This document shows, piece after piece, positions 19,893 through 29,589 of a DNA stretch of 64,000 bases. This stretch comes from Aureimonas pseudogalii (GTDB lineage Bacteria > Pseudomonadota > Alphaproteobacteria > Rhizobiales > Rhizobiaceae), in NCBI RefSeq assembly GCF_014196835.1, contig NZ_JACIEK010000003.1, positions 222,957 to 286,956 of the forward strand. The letters run 5' to 3'. The position numbers and the translations under genes were made by a program. The notes below the pieces were generated by a model. It was not told the origin of the DNA. It made no database searches and worked only from the letters and a program-made list of their open reading frames with translations. Within the stretch, counting starts at the first letter, position 1; each line of letters starts with the position of its first letter.

Positions 19893-22869
19893 CGAGGCGC
19901 TCGTTGGCTTTGTCGTAGAAGACGGGATCGACGATCTCGGCGGCGATGCGCCCGCCCGGCATGGGAATGTCCACGGTCTCGCCGAGGCGCGCCCGTCCGT
20001 TCCTCACCAGCGCCAGCGCGATGGAGCGGCCGAGCGCCTCGGAGTGGTAGGCGGAGGTGACGTGGCCGAGCGCCGAACCGGAGGCGAGCGCATCGGCCTG
20101 CTCGTGATGCTCGACGATCTGCGCGCCTTCCTCCAGCACGGTCGCGGCCTCGCGGGTGAGCAGGCCCACCATCTGCTTGCGCCCGGCCGCCGACAGCGCC
20201 GGACGGGCGAGCGAGCGCATGCCGACGAAGTCGTGCTTCTTCTTCGCCACCGCCCAGCCGAGGCCGACGTCGTCGGGCACCGCCGTGCCGTCCGTCTCCT
20301 GGCCGACGATGATGTAGCCCTTCTCGGCACGCAGCACGTGCATCGTCTCGGTGCCGTAGGGCGTGATGGCGTAGGGCTCGCCGGCCGCGTAGACGGCCTC
20401 CCAGATCTGTCGCCCGTAACCGGCGGGCACGTTGATCTCGAAGCCGAGCTCGCCCGTGAACGACACCCGCCAGAGGCGCATGGGAACGCCGAGAATGGTG
20501 CCCTCGCGCATCTGCATGTGCGCCATCGCCTCGCGCGAGATGTCGAGCCCGTCGACGAGGCCCTCGATCACCTTGCGCGCGTTCGGCCCCTGCACGGCGA
20601 TCGTAGCCCATGCCTCGGTGGTGGAGGTCAGCCAGACGTCGAGATGCGGCCATTCCGTCTGGAGGTAGTCCTCCATGTGGTGGAGCACGCGCGGCGCGCC
20701 GCCGGTGGTCGTGGTCAGGTGGAAGCGATCCTCCGCGATGCGCCCGACGACGCCGTCGTCCATCACGAACCCGTCCTCGCGCAGCGTCACGCCATAGCGC
20801 AGGCCCCCGACCGCCAGCTTCTTGAACGGGTTGGTGTAGATGCGCTCGACGAACTCGGCGGCATCCGGTCCCACGACCTCGATCTTGCCGAGCGTCGAGG
20901 CGTCGAAGATGCCGACGGACTGGCGCACCGCCCGGCATTCGCGGGCGACGGCGGCGTGCAGATCCTCGCCGCCCTGCGGGAAGTAGTGGGCGCGCTTCCA
21001 GATGCCGACATCCTCGAAGGCGGCGCCGCGCTCCGCCGCCCAGTCGTGGATCGGCGTGGTGCGCACGGGATCGAACAGCCGCCCTCGCGCTGCGCCCGCG
21101 AAGCTGCCGAAGGTCGTCGGCGTGTAGGGCGGGCGGAAGGTGGTGAGGCCGATTGCCGTCTCGGGCTTGCCGATCTCCTGTGAGACGATGGCGAGCGCGT
21201 TGATGTTGGAAAGGCGTCCCTGGTCGGTCGCCATGCCCGAGGTCGTGTAGCGCTTGACGTGCTCGATGGAGCGGAAGCCTTCCTGCGTCGCGAGCCGCAC
21301 GTCCTTGGCGGTCACGTCGTTCTGGAAATCCACGAAGGCCTTGACGGTGCGCGGATCGCCGCCATGAAAGGCCGCGCCGCGGAAGCCGGCATGGCCGGTG
21401 TCGATGGCTTCGACCGCATGGCGGCTCGCGCCGCCGGTGTCGGTGCCGTGCCCTGCGGCCTCGCCGTCGGCGAGCACGTCGGCCAGCGCGTAGACGCCGC
21501 GGCAGGCGCCGGCGGAGCGCTCGCCTTCGACGGATTCGGCGGGGACGTAGGCGTCGAGCGCCTCGTCCCAGCGCATCTTGCCGCGCGACTGCGAGAAGAG
21601 CGAGATCGTCGGCGTGAAGCCGGCCGACATCAGCAGGCAGTCGCAGGCGATCGTCTCGCCGCTCGTCCAGCCCTTGCGCATGAGCGTCGCCGAGGCGACG
21701 CGCAGACGGCCCGCGGTGCCGGAGACGGAGGTGCCGGGATAGACGGGGATGCCCGCCGCCCGCGCCTTCTGGACGTAGGGGCCGGACGGGTCGTCGCGTA
21801 GATCAGCGATGGCCGCGATCTCGACGCCGGCGGCCTTGAGGTCGAGCGCCGCGCGATAGGCGCTGTCGCCAGCGGTGAAGACCACGGCGCGCCGCCCCGG
21901 CAGCACGCCGTATCGGTTGGCGTATTGGCGCGCGGCCTCGGCCATCAGAATGCCCGGCCGGTCGTTGTCCGGGAAGACGATGGGCCGCTCGATCGAGCCG
22001 GTGGCGAAGACGACGCGGCTGGCGCGCACCTGCCACAGGCGCTCGCGCGGCTGGCGCGGATCGGCATGCGCCAGATGCTCGGTGACGCGCTCGCACAGGC
22101 CGAGGAAGTTGTGCGGGTAGAAGCCGAAGGCGGTGGTGCGCGGCAGCAGCGTCACGTTCGGCCGCGTCCGCAGCTTGTGCAGGCAGTCGCGCACGAAGGC
22201 CGGACCGGAGAAGCCGTCGATCACCGCGTCGCTTTCGTGCAGCAGCGTGCCGCCCATCTCCGCCTGCTCGTCGCAGAGCGTGACGCGCGCCTCCGGGTCT
22301 TCCGAAGCGGCAAGTGCGGCGGCGAGGCCGGCCGGACCGGCGCCGATCACGAGCACGTCGCAATGGGCGAAGCGCTGGGTGTAGCGGTCGGCATCCGCGG
22401 CTTCCGGCGCGCGGCCGAGGCCGGCGGCGTGGCGGATGATCGGCTCGTAGAGCTTCTCCCAGGCCGAGCGCGGCCACATGAAGGTCTTGTAGTAGAAGCC
22501 GGCCGAGAAGAACTTGCCGAGCACGTCGTTGACCGCGCCGACATCGTGGCGCAGCGACGGCCAGCGATTCTGGCTGGTGGCGACGAGCCCCTCGTAGAGC
22601 TCGACCTGCGTCGCCCGCAGGTTCGGCGTGAAATGGGCCTCGTCGGCGCCGACGCCGACCAGCGCGTTCGGCTCTTCCGAGCCGGCGGTGACGATGCCGC
22701 GCGGCCGATGATACTTGAACGATCGTCCGACGAGGTGGACGCCGTTGGCGAGCAGCGCCGAAGCGAGCGTGTCGCCTTCGTAGCCGCGATAGGTGACGCC
22801 GTCGAAGGAGAAGGTGAGGGGCGAGGCGCGGTCGACGCGGCCGCCGGACGCCGTGCGGAACGCGCTCAT
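19885..22869 (-). CDS. soxA: Sarcosine oxidase alpha subunit
   Basis: A 994-residue subunit, the usual length. The N-terminal ~90 residues form the small 2Fe-2S-like domain (LTFSFDGVTYRGYEGDTLAS, GRSFKYHRPRGI). An NAD/FAD-binding region follows (VLVIGAGPAGLAAALAAS near 165, FATGSIERPIVFPDNDRPGI). The last ~380 residues are a GcvT-like aminomethyl domain that binds tetrahydrofolate (FDASTLGKIEVVGPDAAEF, GELGFEINVPAGYG). The complex oxidises sarcosine to glycine, giving 5,10-methylene-THF or formaldehyde plus H2O2. The start at 22869 overlaps the soxD stop by 4 bp. Confidence 0.93.
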   Translation of the reverse strand: MSAFRTASGGRVDRASPLTFSFDGVTYRGYEGDTLASALLANGVHLVGRSFKYHRPRGIVTAGSEEPNALVGVGADEAHFTPNLRATQVELYEGLVATSQNRWPSLRHDVGAVNDVLGKFFSAGFYYKTFMWPRSAWEKLYEPIIRHAAGLGRAPEAADADRYTQRFAHCDVLVIGAGPAGLAAALAASEDPEARVTLCDEQAEMGGTLLHESDAVIDGFSGPAFVRDCLHKLRTRPNVTLLPRTTAFGFYPHNFLGLCERVTEHLAHADPRQPRERLWQVRASRVVFATGSIERPIVFPDNDRPGILMAEAARQYANRYGVLPGRRAVVFTAGDSAYRAALDLKAAGVEIAAIADLRDDPSGPYVQKARAAGIPVYPGTSVSGTAGRLRVASATLMRKGWTSGETIACDCLLMSAGFTPTISLFSQSRGKMRWDEALDAYVPAESVEGERSAGACRGVYALADVLADGEAAGHGTDTGGASRHAVEAIDTGHAGFRGAAFHGGDPRTVKAFVDFQNDVTAKDVRLATQEGFRSIEHVKRYTTSGMATDQGRLSNINALAIVSQEIGKPETAIGLTTFRPPYTPTTFGSFAGAARGRLFDPVRTTPIHDWAAERGAAFEDVGIWKRAHYFPQGGEDLHAAVARECRAVRQSVGIFDASTLGKIEVVGPDAAEFVERIYTNPFKKLAVGGLRYGVTLREDGFVMDDGVVGRIAEDRFHLTTTTGGAPRVLHHMEDYLQTEWPHLDVWLTSTTEAWATIAVQGPNARKVIEGLVDGLDISREAMAHMQMREGTILGVPMRLWRVSFTGELGFEINVPAGYGRQIWEAVYAAGEPYAITPYGTETMHVLRAEKGYIIVGQETDGTAVPDDVGLGWAVAKKKHDFVGMRSLARPALSAAGRKQMVGLLTREAATVLEEGAQIVEHHEQADALASGSALGHVTSAYHSEALGRSIALALVRNGRARLGETVDIPMPGGRIAAEIVDPVFYDKANERLDV

Positions 22870-23216
22870 CGCGCCGCCTCCGACGACCAGGTGCCGACAT
22901 TGTCGCCGCTGAGCGCCGGCTGGTTCGCTTCCGGTGCGCCGCCCGTGTCCGGCCGCGGTTCGCCGACCCTGTAGGTGGCGGCGAAGAAGTCGGTGCGGGT
23001 GTCGCGCAATGCGTTGAAGAAGCGGGCGCAGCCATGGATGTGGCGCCAGCGCTCGGCATGCAGCCCGCGCACGTTGGAGCGCTGGTAGAGGAAATCGCCC
23101 CACGCGTCGGCGCCGACCTCCGACGGGGTCTCGGCGCGCACGACATGGGCCTCGCCGGCATAGCGGAACTCGAGTTCGGGTCGCGCGCCGCAATAGGGGC
23201 AGTGGATCAGCAGCAT
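22866..23216 (-). CDS. soxD: Sarcosine oxidase delta subunit
   Basis: A 116-residue zinc-binding subunit. The zinc ligands are recognisable as Cys6 and Cys9 in HCPYCGARPE and the later HIHGCARFFNALRDT with His and Cys. The family segment WGDFLYQRSN is present. It is slightly longer than average because of a Pro/Gly-rich tail. It lies between soxB (61 bp upstream) and soxA (4-bp overlap). Confidence 0.92.
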   Translation of the reverse strand: MLLIHCPYCGARPELEFRYAGEAHVVRAETPSEVGADAWGDFLYQRSNVRGLHAERWRHIHGCARFFNALRDTRTDFFAATYRVGEPRPDTGGAPEANQPALSGDNVGTWSSEAAR

Positions 23217-23277
23217 GGGGCTCGGCCTTCGCAGGACGGATGAAGGGTCGAAGACGGCATTCGAAACGGCGTCATCG

Positions 23278-24534
23278 TCAGTGCGCCACCGCCGCCGCCG
23301 CGGCCTCGTCGATCAGCACGCCGTCGCGGAAGCGCTCGATCGTGAAGGGCGCGTTGATCGGGTGCGGCTCGTCGCGGGCGATCGTGTGGGCGAAGACGTG
23401 GCCCGAGCCCGGCGTCGCCTTGAAGCCGCCGGTGCCCCATCCGCAATTGACGTAGAGCCCCTTCACCGGCGTCTTGGCGAGAATGGGCGAGCGGTCGGGC
23501 GTCACGTCGACGATGCCGCCCCAGGAGCGCAGCATTCGCATCCTGCGATATTGCGGGAAGAGCTCGCAGATGGCGTCGAGCGTGTGGTTGGCGATGTGGA
23601 GCCCGCCGCGCTGCGTGTAGGACGTGTAGGCGTCGGTGCCGGCGCCGATCACCAACTCGCCCTTGTCGGACTGCGAGATGTAGGCGTGAATCGTGTTCGA
23701 CATAACGACGCAGGGGAAGACCGGCTTGATCGGCTCGGAGACCAGCGCCTGAAGAGGGTAGCTTTCGAGCGGCATGCGCACGTCCGCCATCGCCATGACC
23801 ACCGAGGTGTTGCCGGCGGCGACGACGCCGACCTTGGCGGTGTCGATGGCGCCGCGGGTGGTGTCCACGCCCGTCACCTCGCCGCTGGGCCCACGCCGGA
23901 TCGCCGTCACCTCGCAGTTCTGGATGATGTCGACGCCGAGCGCGGAGGCCGCACGCGCGTAGCCCCACGCCACGGCGTCGTGCCGCGCCGTGCCGCCGCG
24001 CCGCTGCAGCGCGCCGCCGAGCACGGGATAGCGCATGGTCGAGGCGTCGATGTTGAGCGGCGGGCAGTAGGCCTTGCACTCTTCGGCCGACAGCCATTCG
24101 TTGTCGACGCCGGCCAGCCGGTTGGCGTGGACGTGGCGCTTGAAGACCTGGATGTCGTGGATGTTGTGCGCGAGCATGAGGACGCCGCGCGGCGAGTACA
24201 TCACGTTGTAGTTGAGGTCCTGGCTCAGGCCCTCCCACAGCTTCACGGCGTGGTCGTAGAGCGCCGCCGATTCCTCGAACAGGTAGTTCGAGCGGATGAT
24301 CGTGGTGTTGCGGCCGGTGTTGCCGCCGCCGATCCAGCCCTTCTCCAGCACCGCGACGTTGCGGACGCCGTGCTCCTTGGCGAGGTAGTAGGCAGTGGCG
24401 AGCCCGTGCCCGCCGCCGCCGACGATCACGGCGTCGTAGCGGCTGCGCGGCGTGGCATCGCGCCACTGCGCCTGCCAGCCCCGGTTCGATCCGAGCGCCT
24501 TGGCGATGATCGAGAACCCGGAAAATCTCTGCAT
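23278..24534 (-). CDS. soxB: Sarcosine oxidase beta subunit
   Basis: A 418-residue catalytic flavoprotein subunit. The N-terminal DAVIVGGGGHGLATAYYLA is the FAD-binding motif, and His185 in ARHDAVAWGYARAA corresponds to the His that carries covalent FMN in this family. RSNYLFEESAALYD and the C-terminal YVNCGWGTGGFKATPGSG are typical. The frame is open to 24612, but the ATG at 24534 gives the family N-terminus MQRFSGFSIIAKAL. It is the first gene of the sox unit, with GCGACATG repeats 75-120 bp upstream. Confidence 0.93.
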   Translation of the reverse strand: MQRFSGFSIIAKALGSNRGWQAQWRDATPRSRYDAVIVGGGGHGLATAYYLAKEHGVRNVAVLEKGWIGGGNTGRNTTIIRSNYLFEESAALYDHAVKLWEGLSQDLNYNVMYSPRGVLMLAHNIHDIQVFKRHVHANRLAGVDNEWLSAEECKAYCPPLNIDASTMRYPVLGGALQRRGGTARHDAVAWGYARAASALGVDIIQNCEVTAIRRGPSGEVTGVDTTRGAIDTAKVGVVAAGNTSVVMAMADVRMPLESYPLQALVSEPIKPVFPCVVMSNTIHAYISQSDKGELVIGAGTDAYTSYTQRGGLHIANHTLDAICELFPQYRRMRMLRSWGGIVDVTPDRSPILAKTPVKGLYVNCGWGTGGFKATPGSGHVFAHTIARDEPHPINAPFTIERFRDGVLIDEAAAAAVAH

Positions 24535-24608
24535 GAAGGGCGATCCTGCGGAAGGGAACCGGGTTCGACCTTCGCATCCGCAGCGCGCTCGCGGCGATGA
24601 CGAATCCG

Positions 24609-24653
24609 GCATGTCACTTGTATGGAGGCGACATGCGGGATGAATGCGACATG
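24609..24653 (-). promoter_or_regulatory. Repeated GCGACATG boxes upstream of soxB
   Basis: GCGACATG occurs at 24628-24635 and 24646-24653, start-to-start 18 bp. A degenerate inverted copy (GGCATGTCAC) lies at 24609-24618. Two direct copies at this spacing suit AraC-type activators, which bind tandem half-sites. The same octamer lies upstream of gbcA, so the GbdR-like protein is the obvious candidate. Confidence 0.45.
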
Positions 24654-24663
24654 ACGAAGCGGA

Positions 24664-26163
24664 TCAGGCGACCACACTGTCGAGAACCGCGGGCGCTCGT
24701 TCGGCGAAGCGGAAGCGTCCGCGTCCGGCTTCCTTGGCCTGGTAGAGCGCGACGTCGGCGCTTTTCATCAAGGTTTCCGGGTCATCGCCGTCGATCGCCA
24801 GCGCGACGCCGATCGTCACCCCGACCCGGAAGACCTCGTCGCCGTGCGGAATGGGTTCGCTCAACGAACGAATGATGCGGCGCGCGCGAAGTCCGAGCTC
24901 GTATCGATTGGAGGAGGCGGCCAGGATGACGAACTCGTCGCCGCCGATGCGCGCGCACAGGTCTCCCGCGGGGAGAGCCTGCATTAGGCGCCTGGCCACC
25001 TCGCGCAAGACGTGGTCTCCGGCGGCATGGCCGAACCGGTCGTTCACCGCCTTGAAGTGATCGAGGTCGAGATAGAGAAGCGCGAGGTCTCCCGTATTCG
25101 AGCCGATGGCGCGCCAGATCGCGTTCTGGAACGAGGCCCGGTTCGGCAGGCTCGTCAGCATGTCGTGGAAGGCCTGATGCTCGGCGTGCCGTTTGGCGGC
25201 ACGCAGGGCCTGAGCGAGATCCTTGCCCTCGCGGGCCGAACGCATGCCCTGATGCGCGAGCACGATCACGAAGCCGCCGACAGCGACGACGAGCCCCAAG
25301 ACCCAAGGCAGCAGGCTCCACAGCATGGCCGTTCCCGGTTCGGGATAGTCTGCGATCATCGCGACTGCGCGATCGGACGTGGCGGATGCAAGAACGATGT
25401 CGTGCGATGGTCGTGCTGCGGGATCGACCACCTTAAAACGCAGACGCTCGAGGCCGAGCTGCAGCCGCATCTCCTCGAGTTCGCCCGGCGAGAGCCAGTC
25501 GCCGAAAACCAGGACAGAAGTGGTAAGATCGTCGGGTTTTACGGTCTCATCGCCGCCGGGACTGATGGCGGCGGCCGCGACGAACATCGGGCTTCCCTTC
25601 AGCGAGATGATCGTTTGAACGGCTTCGCCCGATCTCGACCGGGTCGCTCTCGCATCGTGCACCAGTTGGTTCACGCGGTCGCGTTCGAAGGCGAATGCCG
25701 GATGGTCGCTTCGCATCCCGTCGGCCAGCGAATAGACCTCGCGGTCCGCACCGTCGAAGACGGCCAGAGCCTCGATGCCCAAATCGTCCTTGAGCGTGCG
25801 ACCCATGTTGTTCTGGTCCCACGCCCAACGCGGATCCAGCTTGAGATGAAGATGGCGATAGGCGTCGCCCCAGTCGCCATAGTCGACGACGGTCTGGGAC
25901 ATGAATTTCAGGCGGTTCGTGAGGAGGATGTTGGCGAAGTGCCGTGTCTGCTCCGCGGCTCGCTCGTTCTGCACGCGCGCTGCTCTCAAGACGAGGCCGC
26001 TCGACAGCACGAGAACGATCGTGACGGCTGCGATCAGCAGCATCGTTGCCGTGCGTCCGAACGCGATCGTGACCGGCTTGGCAAATCCCATCGGCGGATT
26101 GGTTCCCTCGTTGAGCGGAGGATAATCGAAGAAGGTTGAAAGATGGTCTCGTTCGCGCGACAT
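24664..26163 (-). CDS. CHASE4-domain diguanylate cyclase
   Basis: A 499-residue membrane signalling protein. It has a transmembrane segment at about 40-62 (TMLLIAAVTIVLVLSSGLVL), an extracytoplasmic CHASE4-like sensor (about 75-275, including VVDYGDWGDAYRHL), a second transmembrane segment near 285-310, and a C-terminal GGDEF domain with an intact CARIGGDEFVIL. It should make cyclic di-GMP. No EAL domain is present. An alternative start is the Met at residue 25. It lies 65 bp downstream of the acetoacetyl-CoA synthetase gene on the same strand; the stimulus is unknown. Confidence 0.88.
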   Translation of the reverse strand: MSRERDHLSTFFDYPPLNEGTNPPMGFAKPVTIAFGRTATMLLIAAVTIVLVLSSGLVLRAARVQNERAAEQTRHFANILLTNRLKFMSQTVVDYGDWGDAYRHLHLKLDPRWAWDQNNMGRTLKDDLGIEALAVFDGADREVYSLADGMRSDHPAFAFERDRVNQLVHDARATRSRSGEAVQTIISLKGSPMFVAAAAISPGGDETVKPDDLTTSVLVFGDWLSPGELEEMRLQLGLERLRFKVVDPAARPSHDIVLASATSDRAVAMIADYPEPGTAMLWSLLPWVLGLVVAVGGFVIVLAHQGMRSAREGKDLAQALRAAKRHAEHQAFHDMLTSLPNRASFQNAIWRAIGSNTGDLALLYLDLDHFKAVNDRFGHAAGDHVLREVARRLMQALPAGDLCARIGGDEFVILAASSNRYELGLRARRIIRSLSEPIPHGDEVFRVGVTIGVALAIDGDDPETLMKSADVALYQAKEAGRGRFRFAERAPAVLDSVVA

Positions 26164-26228
26164 AACGCCGCGGAAGGTCGCGTGGGAAGAGTGCTCCTAC
26201 CGAAAGAGTGGCGTCTCGTCTCGCTCCG

Positions 26229-28202
26229 CTAGATTTCGAGCGCGGAAAGGTCGCGGTAGAGATCGAGCGCCTCCGGGTTGGCCAGTGCCTCCTTGTTCTT
26301 CACCTCCCGCCCATGCACGACGTCGCGCACCGCCAGTTCGACGATCTTTCCCGACTTGGTGCGAGGAATGTCGGAGACGGCGACGATGCGGGCGGGAACG
26401 TGGCGCGGCGTCGCTCCCTGGCGAACCTTCTGGCGAATGGTTCGCTCGAGGGCTTCGTCCAGAACCGTGCCCGGCTGCAAGCGCACGAACAGGACGACGC
26501 GCACGTCGCCTTCGAAATCCTGTCCGATGGCGATGGCTTCCAGCACCTCCGGCACCGCTTCCACTTGCGCGTAGATCTCGGCGGTGCCGATGCGCACGCC
26601 GCCGGGGTTGAGCGTCGCGTCCGATCGCCCATGGATCACGAGGCCGCCGTGTTCGGTGGTTTCCGCGAAGTCGCCATGGCACCAGATCCCGGCGAACCGG
26701 TCGAAATAGGCGGCGTGGTATCGCGAGCCATCTGGATCGGCGAAGAAGCCGAGCGGCATGGCGGGGAAGGGTTGCGTGCAGACGAGCTCACCCTTCTCGC
26801 CCACGGCGACCGAGCGGCCTTCGTCGTTCCAGACCTCCACCGCGAGCCCGAGGCCCGGCCCCTGGATCTCGCCGCGCCAGACCGGCCGGGTGGGATCGCC
26901 GAGCACGAAGCAGGAGACGATGTCCGTGCCCCCCGAGATCGAGGCGAGATGCAGGTCGCGCTTGATCGCATCGTAGACGAAGTCGAAGCTCTCCGCGACG
27001 AGCGGCGAGCCGGTGGACATCATCGCACGCAGCGGGGTCAGATCGTGTGTTTCGGCCGGTCGCAAGCCTGCCTTCTTCACCGCGTCGATGAACTTCGCCG
27101 ACGTGCCGAAATGCGTCATGCGCTCGCCCTGCGCATAGTCGAACAGGGCGGCGGGACCGGGATGGAAGGGCGAGCCGTCGTAGAGCAGCAGCGTGGCGCC
27201 GCGTGCCAGACCCGAGACCAGCCAGTTCCACATCATCCAGCCGAGCGTCGTGAAGTAGAAGAGCCGGTCTCCGGCGTTCACGTCGGTGTGGAGCGCGTGT
27301 TCCTTCAGGTGCTGCAGCAGCACGCCGCCGGCGCGATGGACGATGCATTTCGGCGCGCCGGTGGTGCCGGAAGAGAAGAGCACGAAGAGCGGGTGATCGA
27401 ACGGCATCCGCTCGAAGACGAGGGGCGCGGGAGCATGGTCGGCGACGAAGCGCGCGTAGGAGACGGCGCGCCCCGCCGGCAACCCTGCCGCGACCGCATC
27501 GGCCTCGCCGAGATAGTCGGCGACGACGATGCGCTGGACGCCGGGAAGCGCCGCCGCGATTTCGGCCAGCTTCTCGCCGAGCGCGATGCGCTTGCCGGCG
27601 TACCAGTAGCCGTCCACCGTCACGAGGAGTTTGGGCTCGATCTGGCCGAAGCGGTCGAGCACGCCGCGCACGCCGAAGTCGGGCGAGGCGGACGACCAGA
27701 CGGCGCCGAGCGAGACCGCCGCGAGCATCGCGGCGACCGCCTCCGGCACGTTGGGCAGAAGCCCCGCCACGCGGTCTCCCGTCTTGATGCCGGCCGCACG
27801 CATGGCCTGCTGCAGCCTCGACACCTCGGCGCGAAGCTCGGCCCAACTCCAGCGCCGCTCCACCTGGTCTTCGCCGCGAAAGACGAGGGCGTCGTCGGTG
27901 CCCACGACGCCCTCGACGGGGCGTAGCAGGTTCTCGGCGAAGTTCAGGCGGGCGTCGGGAAAGAACCGTGCGCCGGGCATCCGGTCGCCGTCAACAAGCA
28001 GCCGATCGCCCTTCTCGCCGATGACCTCGAACTCGTCCCAGATCGCGTCCCAAAAGGCCGCGGGCTCGGCGACGGACCAGGCGTGGAGCGCCGGCGTGTC
28101 TTCGAAGACCCGTCCGGCCCGCTTGCTCGCCCGGTTGCGGAAACGCGCCATGGCCGTGCCCGCGGCGCGATCGGGCGAGGGGGTCCACAGGGGCTGGCTC
28201 AT
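26229..28202 (-). CDS. Acetoacetyl-CoA synthetase
   Basis: A 657-residue ANL-superfamily ligase that activates acetoacetate with ATP and CoA (AacS). The N-terminal ACAS-type region contains [11 protein letters not shown]; the P-loop is [19 protein letters not shown]; the adenylate motif is [20 protein letters not shown] divided by family residues; the C-terminal lysine lies in [12 protein letters not shown]. The length and the YDGSPFHPG segment are typical of acetoacetate rather than acetate ligases. It allows use of ketone bodies or turnover of poly-3-hydroxybutyrate. Confidence 0.9.
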   Translation of the reverse strand: MSQPLWTPSPDRAAGTAMARFRNRASKRAGRVFEDTPALHAWSVAEPAAFWDAIWDEFEVIGEKGDRLLVDGDRMPGARFFPDARLNFAENLLRPVEGVVGTDDALVFRGEDQVERRWSWAELRAEVSRLQQAMRAAGIKTGDRVAGLLPNVPEAVAAMLAAVSLGAVWSSASPDFGVRGVLDRFGQIEPKLLVTVDGYWYAGKRIALGEKLAEIAAALPGVQRIVVADYLGEADAVAAGLPAGRAVSYARFVADHAPAPLVFERMPFDHPLFVLFSSGTTGAPKCIVHRAGGVLLQHLKEHALHTDVNAGDRLFYFTTLGWMMWNWLVSGLARGATLLLYDGSPFHPGPAALFDYAQGERMTHFGTSAKFIDAVKKAGLRPAETHDLTPLRAMMSTGSPLVAESFDFVYDAIKRDLHLASISGGTDIVSCFVLGDPTRPVWRGEIQGPGLGLAVEVWNDEGRSVAVGEKGELVCTQPFPAMPLGFFADPDGSRYHAAYFDRFAGIWCHGDFAETTEHGGLVIHGRSDATLNPGGVRIGTAEIYAQVEAVPEVLEAIAIGQDFEGDVRVVLFVRLQPGTVLDEALERTIRQKVRQGATPRHVPARIVAVSDIPRTKSGKIVELAVRDVVHGREVKNKEALANPEALDLYRDLSALEI

Positions 28203-28365
28203 CGATGCTGTCTCCGGCGCGTCGCGATCGTCCCTTGCGGGGCGGGCGCACGATAGCGATGCGGCCCGTCGCTGTCGTCGGGTGACGCGGCGATTTTTGC
28301 CGGCGCGGGGGACAGGGGCGTTGTGCCGTTGACAGGGGCAGGCGAAGGCTTACTTTCGAAGGTGA

Positions 28366-28459
28366 AATCCAGGGGGAGTTCCGCCGAGGGAACTGAGAGG
28401 CCGACGATGCGCGCGGCGACCCCAAGAACCTGATCCAGTTCGCACTGGCGTAGGGATGG
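28366..28459 (+). ncRNA. TPP riboswitch (THI element)
   Basis: The conserved core is present in order: the CTGAGA box at 28393-28398 after a GTTCC/GGAAC stem, then GAACCTGATCCAGTTCGCAC at 28426-28445 continued by TGGCGTAGGGAT. The outer P1 stem can form between ATCC (28367-28370) and GGAT (28454-28457). It lies upstream of thiamine biosynthesis genes. A leader of about 167 nt separates it from thiO and presumably holds the expression platform; I could not identify one with confidence, though the CTCCTCC at about 28550 could act as an anti-ribosome-site. Confidence 0.93.
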
Positions 28460-28626
28460 AGTGTCTGCTCCCCGCTGTCGTCGCGCCGATTCGCGACCGC
28501 TTTGCGACGGAGCGGAACGACCGGTGCGAGCGCACCGCATTCTCCTCCCGGTCCCGTGCGATTGTGAAGCTGCCGGAGACGCCGCATGCCTCGCCCCGCT
28601 CGATGCCCATCTGCCGGCTGCGGCGC

Positions 28627-29589
28627 ATGACGATCCACGTTCTCGGAGCGGGGGTCGCGGGGCTGACGACGGCGTTTCGTCTGGCGCGCGCCGGGCGCGA
28701 GGTGGTGGTGCACGAGGCGGCGTCGGCGCTCGGGGGGCAGGCGGCTTCCTGGCTCGCCGGCGGCATGCTGGCGCCGCATTGCGAGGCGGCGACCGCCGAT
28801 CCCTCCATCGTCGCGCCGGGGCTGGAGGGCATCGCGTTCTGGAAGGAAGCGACCGACGTCGAGGCCTGCGGGACGCTGGTGCTGGCAGGCGCGCGCGACG
28901 CCGGTGATCTCCGCCAGTTCGCCGCCCGCACGAGCGGGCACGAGACGCTGGACGCCGACGCCATCGCCGCCCTCGAACCGGACCTCGCCGGTCGGTTCCG
29001 CGCCGGTCTGTTCTACCGCGACGAGTGCCATCTCGATCCGCGCCGGGCGATGCAGTCGCTGGCGCGCGGCATCCGCGAGGCCGGCGGCACGATCCTCTAT
29101 GCTTCCGTCGCGGAGGCCGAAACGTTCGCCGGCGAGACTGTGGTCGACTGTCGCGGGCTTCGCTCGAACGCGGGCGACCTGCGGGCCGTGCGCGGCGAGA
29201 TGGTCCTCTTGCGAAGCCGCGAGGTCGCGCTGTCGCGCCCCGTCCGCCTGCTCCATCCGCGCTCGCCGATCTACGTCGTGCCCCGCGAGGACGGGATCTT
29301 CATGGTGGGAGCGACGATGATCGAAAGCGACCGGTCCGGCCCGATCACGCTGCGCTCTGCCGTCGAACTGCTGTCGGCCGCCTATGCGCTGCACCCCGCC
29401 TTCGCTGAGGCGGAGGTGGTGGAGACCGGCGCCGCCTGCCGCCCCGCCTTTCCCGACAATCTGCCCCGCGTCGAGCGGCAGGGGCGGGTCGTCACCTTCA
29501 CCGGACTGTTTCGCCATGGCTTCCTGCTCTCGCCGGCCTTCTCGGCCGAGGCGGCAGCGATAGCGGCCGAGATCGAGGACGCATCATGA
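28627..29589 (+). CDS. thiO: Glycine oxidase ThiO
   Basis: A 320-residue FAD-dependent amine oxidase that converts glycine to iminoglycine for the thiazole moiety of thiamine, giving H2O2. VLGAGVAGLTTAFRLARAG is the FAD-binding motif, followed by LAGGMLAPHCEA, and the C-terminal GLFRHGFLLSPAF is typical. The frame is open from 28456, but the ATG at 28627 is the family N-terminus; no strong ribosome site precedes it. It overlaps thiS by ATGA. thiC, which often precedes thiO in Rhizobiales, is absent here. Confidence 0.9.
   Translation: MTIHVLGAGVAGLTTAFRLARAGREVVVHEAASALGGQAASWLAGGMLAPHCEAATADPSIVAPGLEGIAFWKEATDVEACGTLVLAGARDAGDLRQFAARTSGHETLDADAIAALEPDLAGRFRAGLFYRDECHLDPRRAMQSLARGIREAGGTILYASVAEAETFAGETVVDCRGLRSNAGDLRAVRGEMVLLRSREVALSRPVRLLHPRSPIYVVPREDGIFMVGATMIESDRSGPITLRSAVELLSAAYALHPAFAEAEVVETGAACRPAFPDNLPRVERQGRVVTFTGLFRHGFLLSPAFSAEAAAIAAEIEDAS

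Noticed and set aside
26208..27926. Plus-strand open frame of ~572 codons opposite acetoacetyl-CoA synthetase
   Set aside because: Translation is Arg/His/Glu-rich with no recognisable fold, and the minus-strand enzyme is complete.
24664..28202. Functional link between the diguanylate cyclase and acetoacetyl-CoA synthetase
   Set aside because: They share strand and lie 65 bp apart, but no overlap, shared operator or known pathway connects them.
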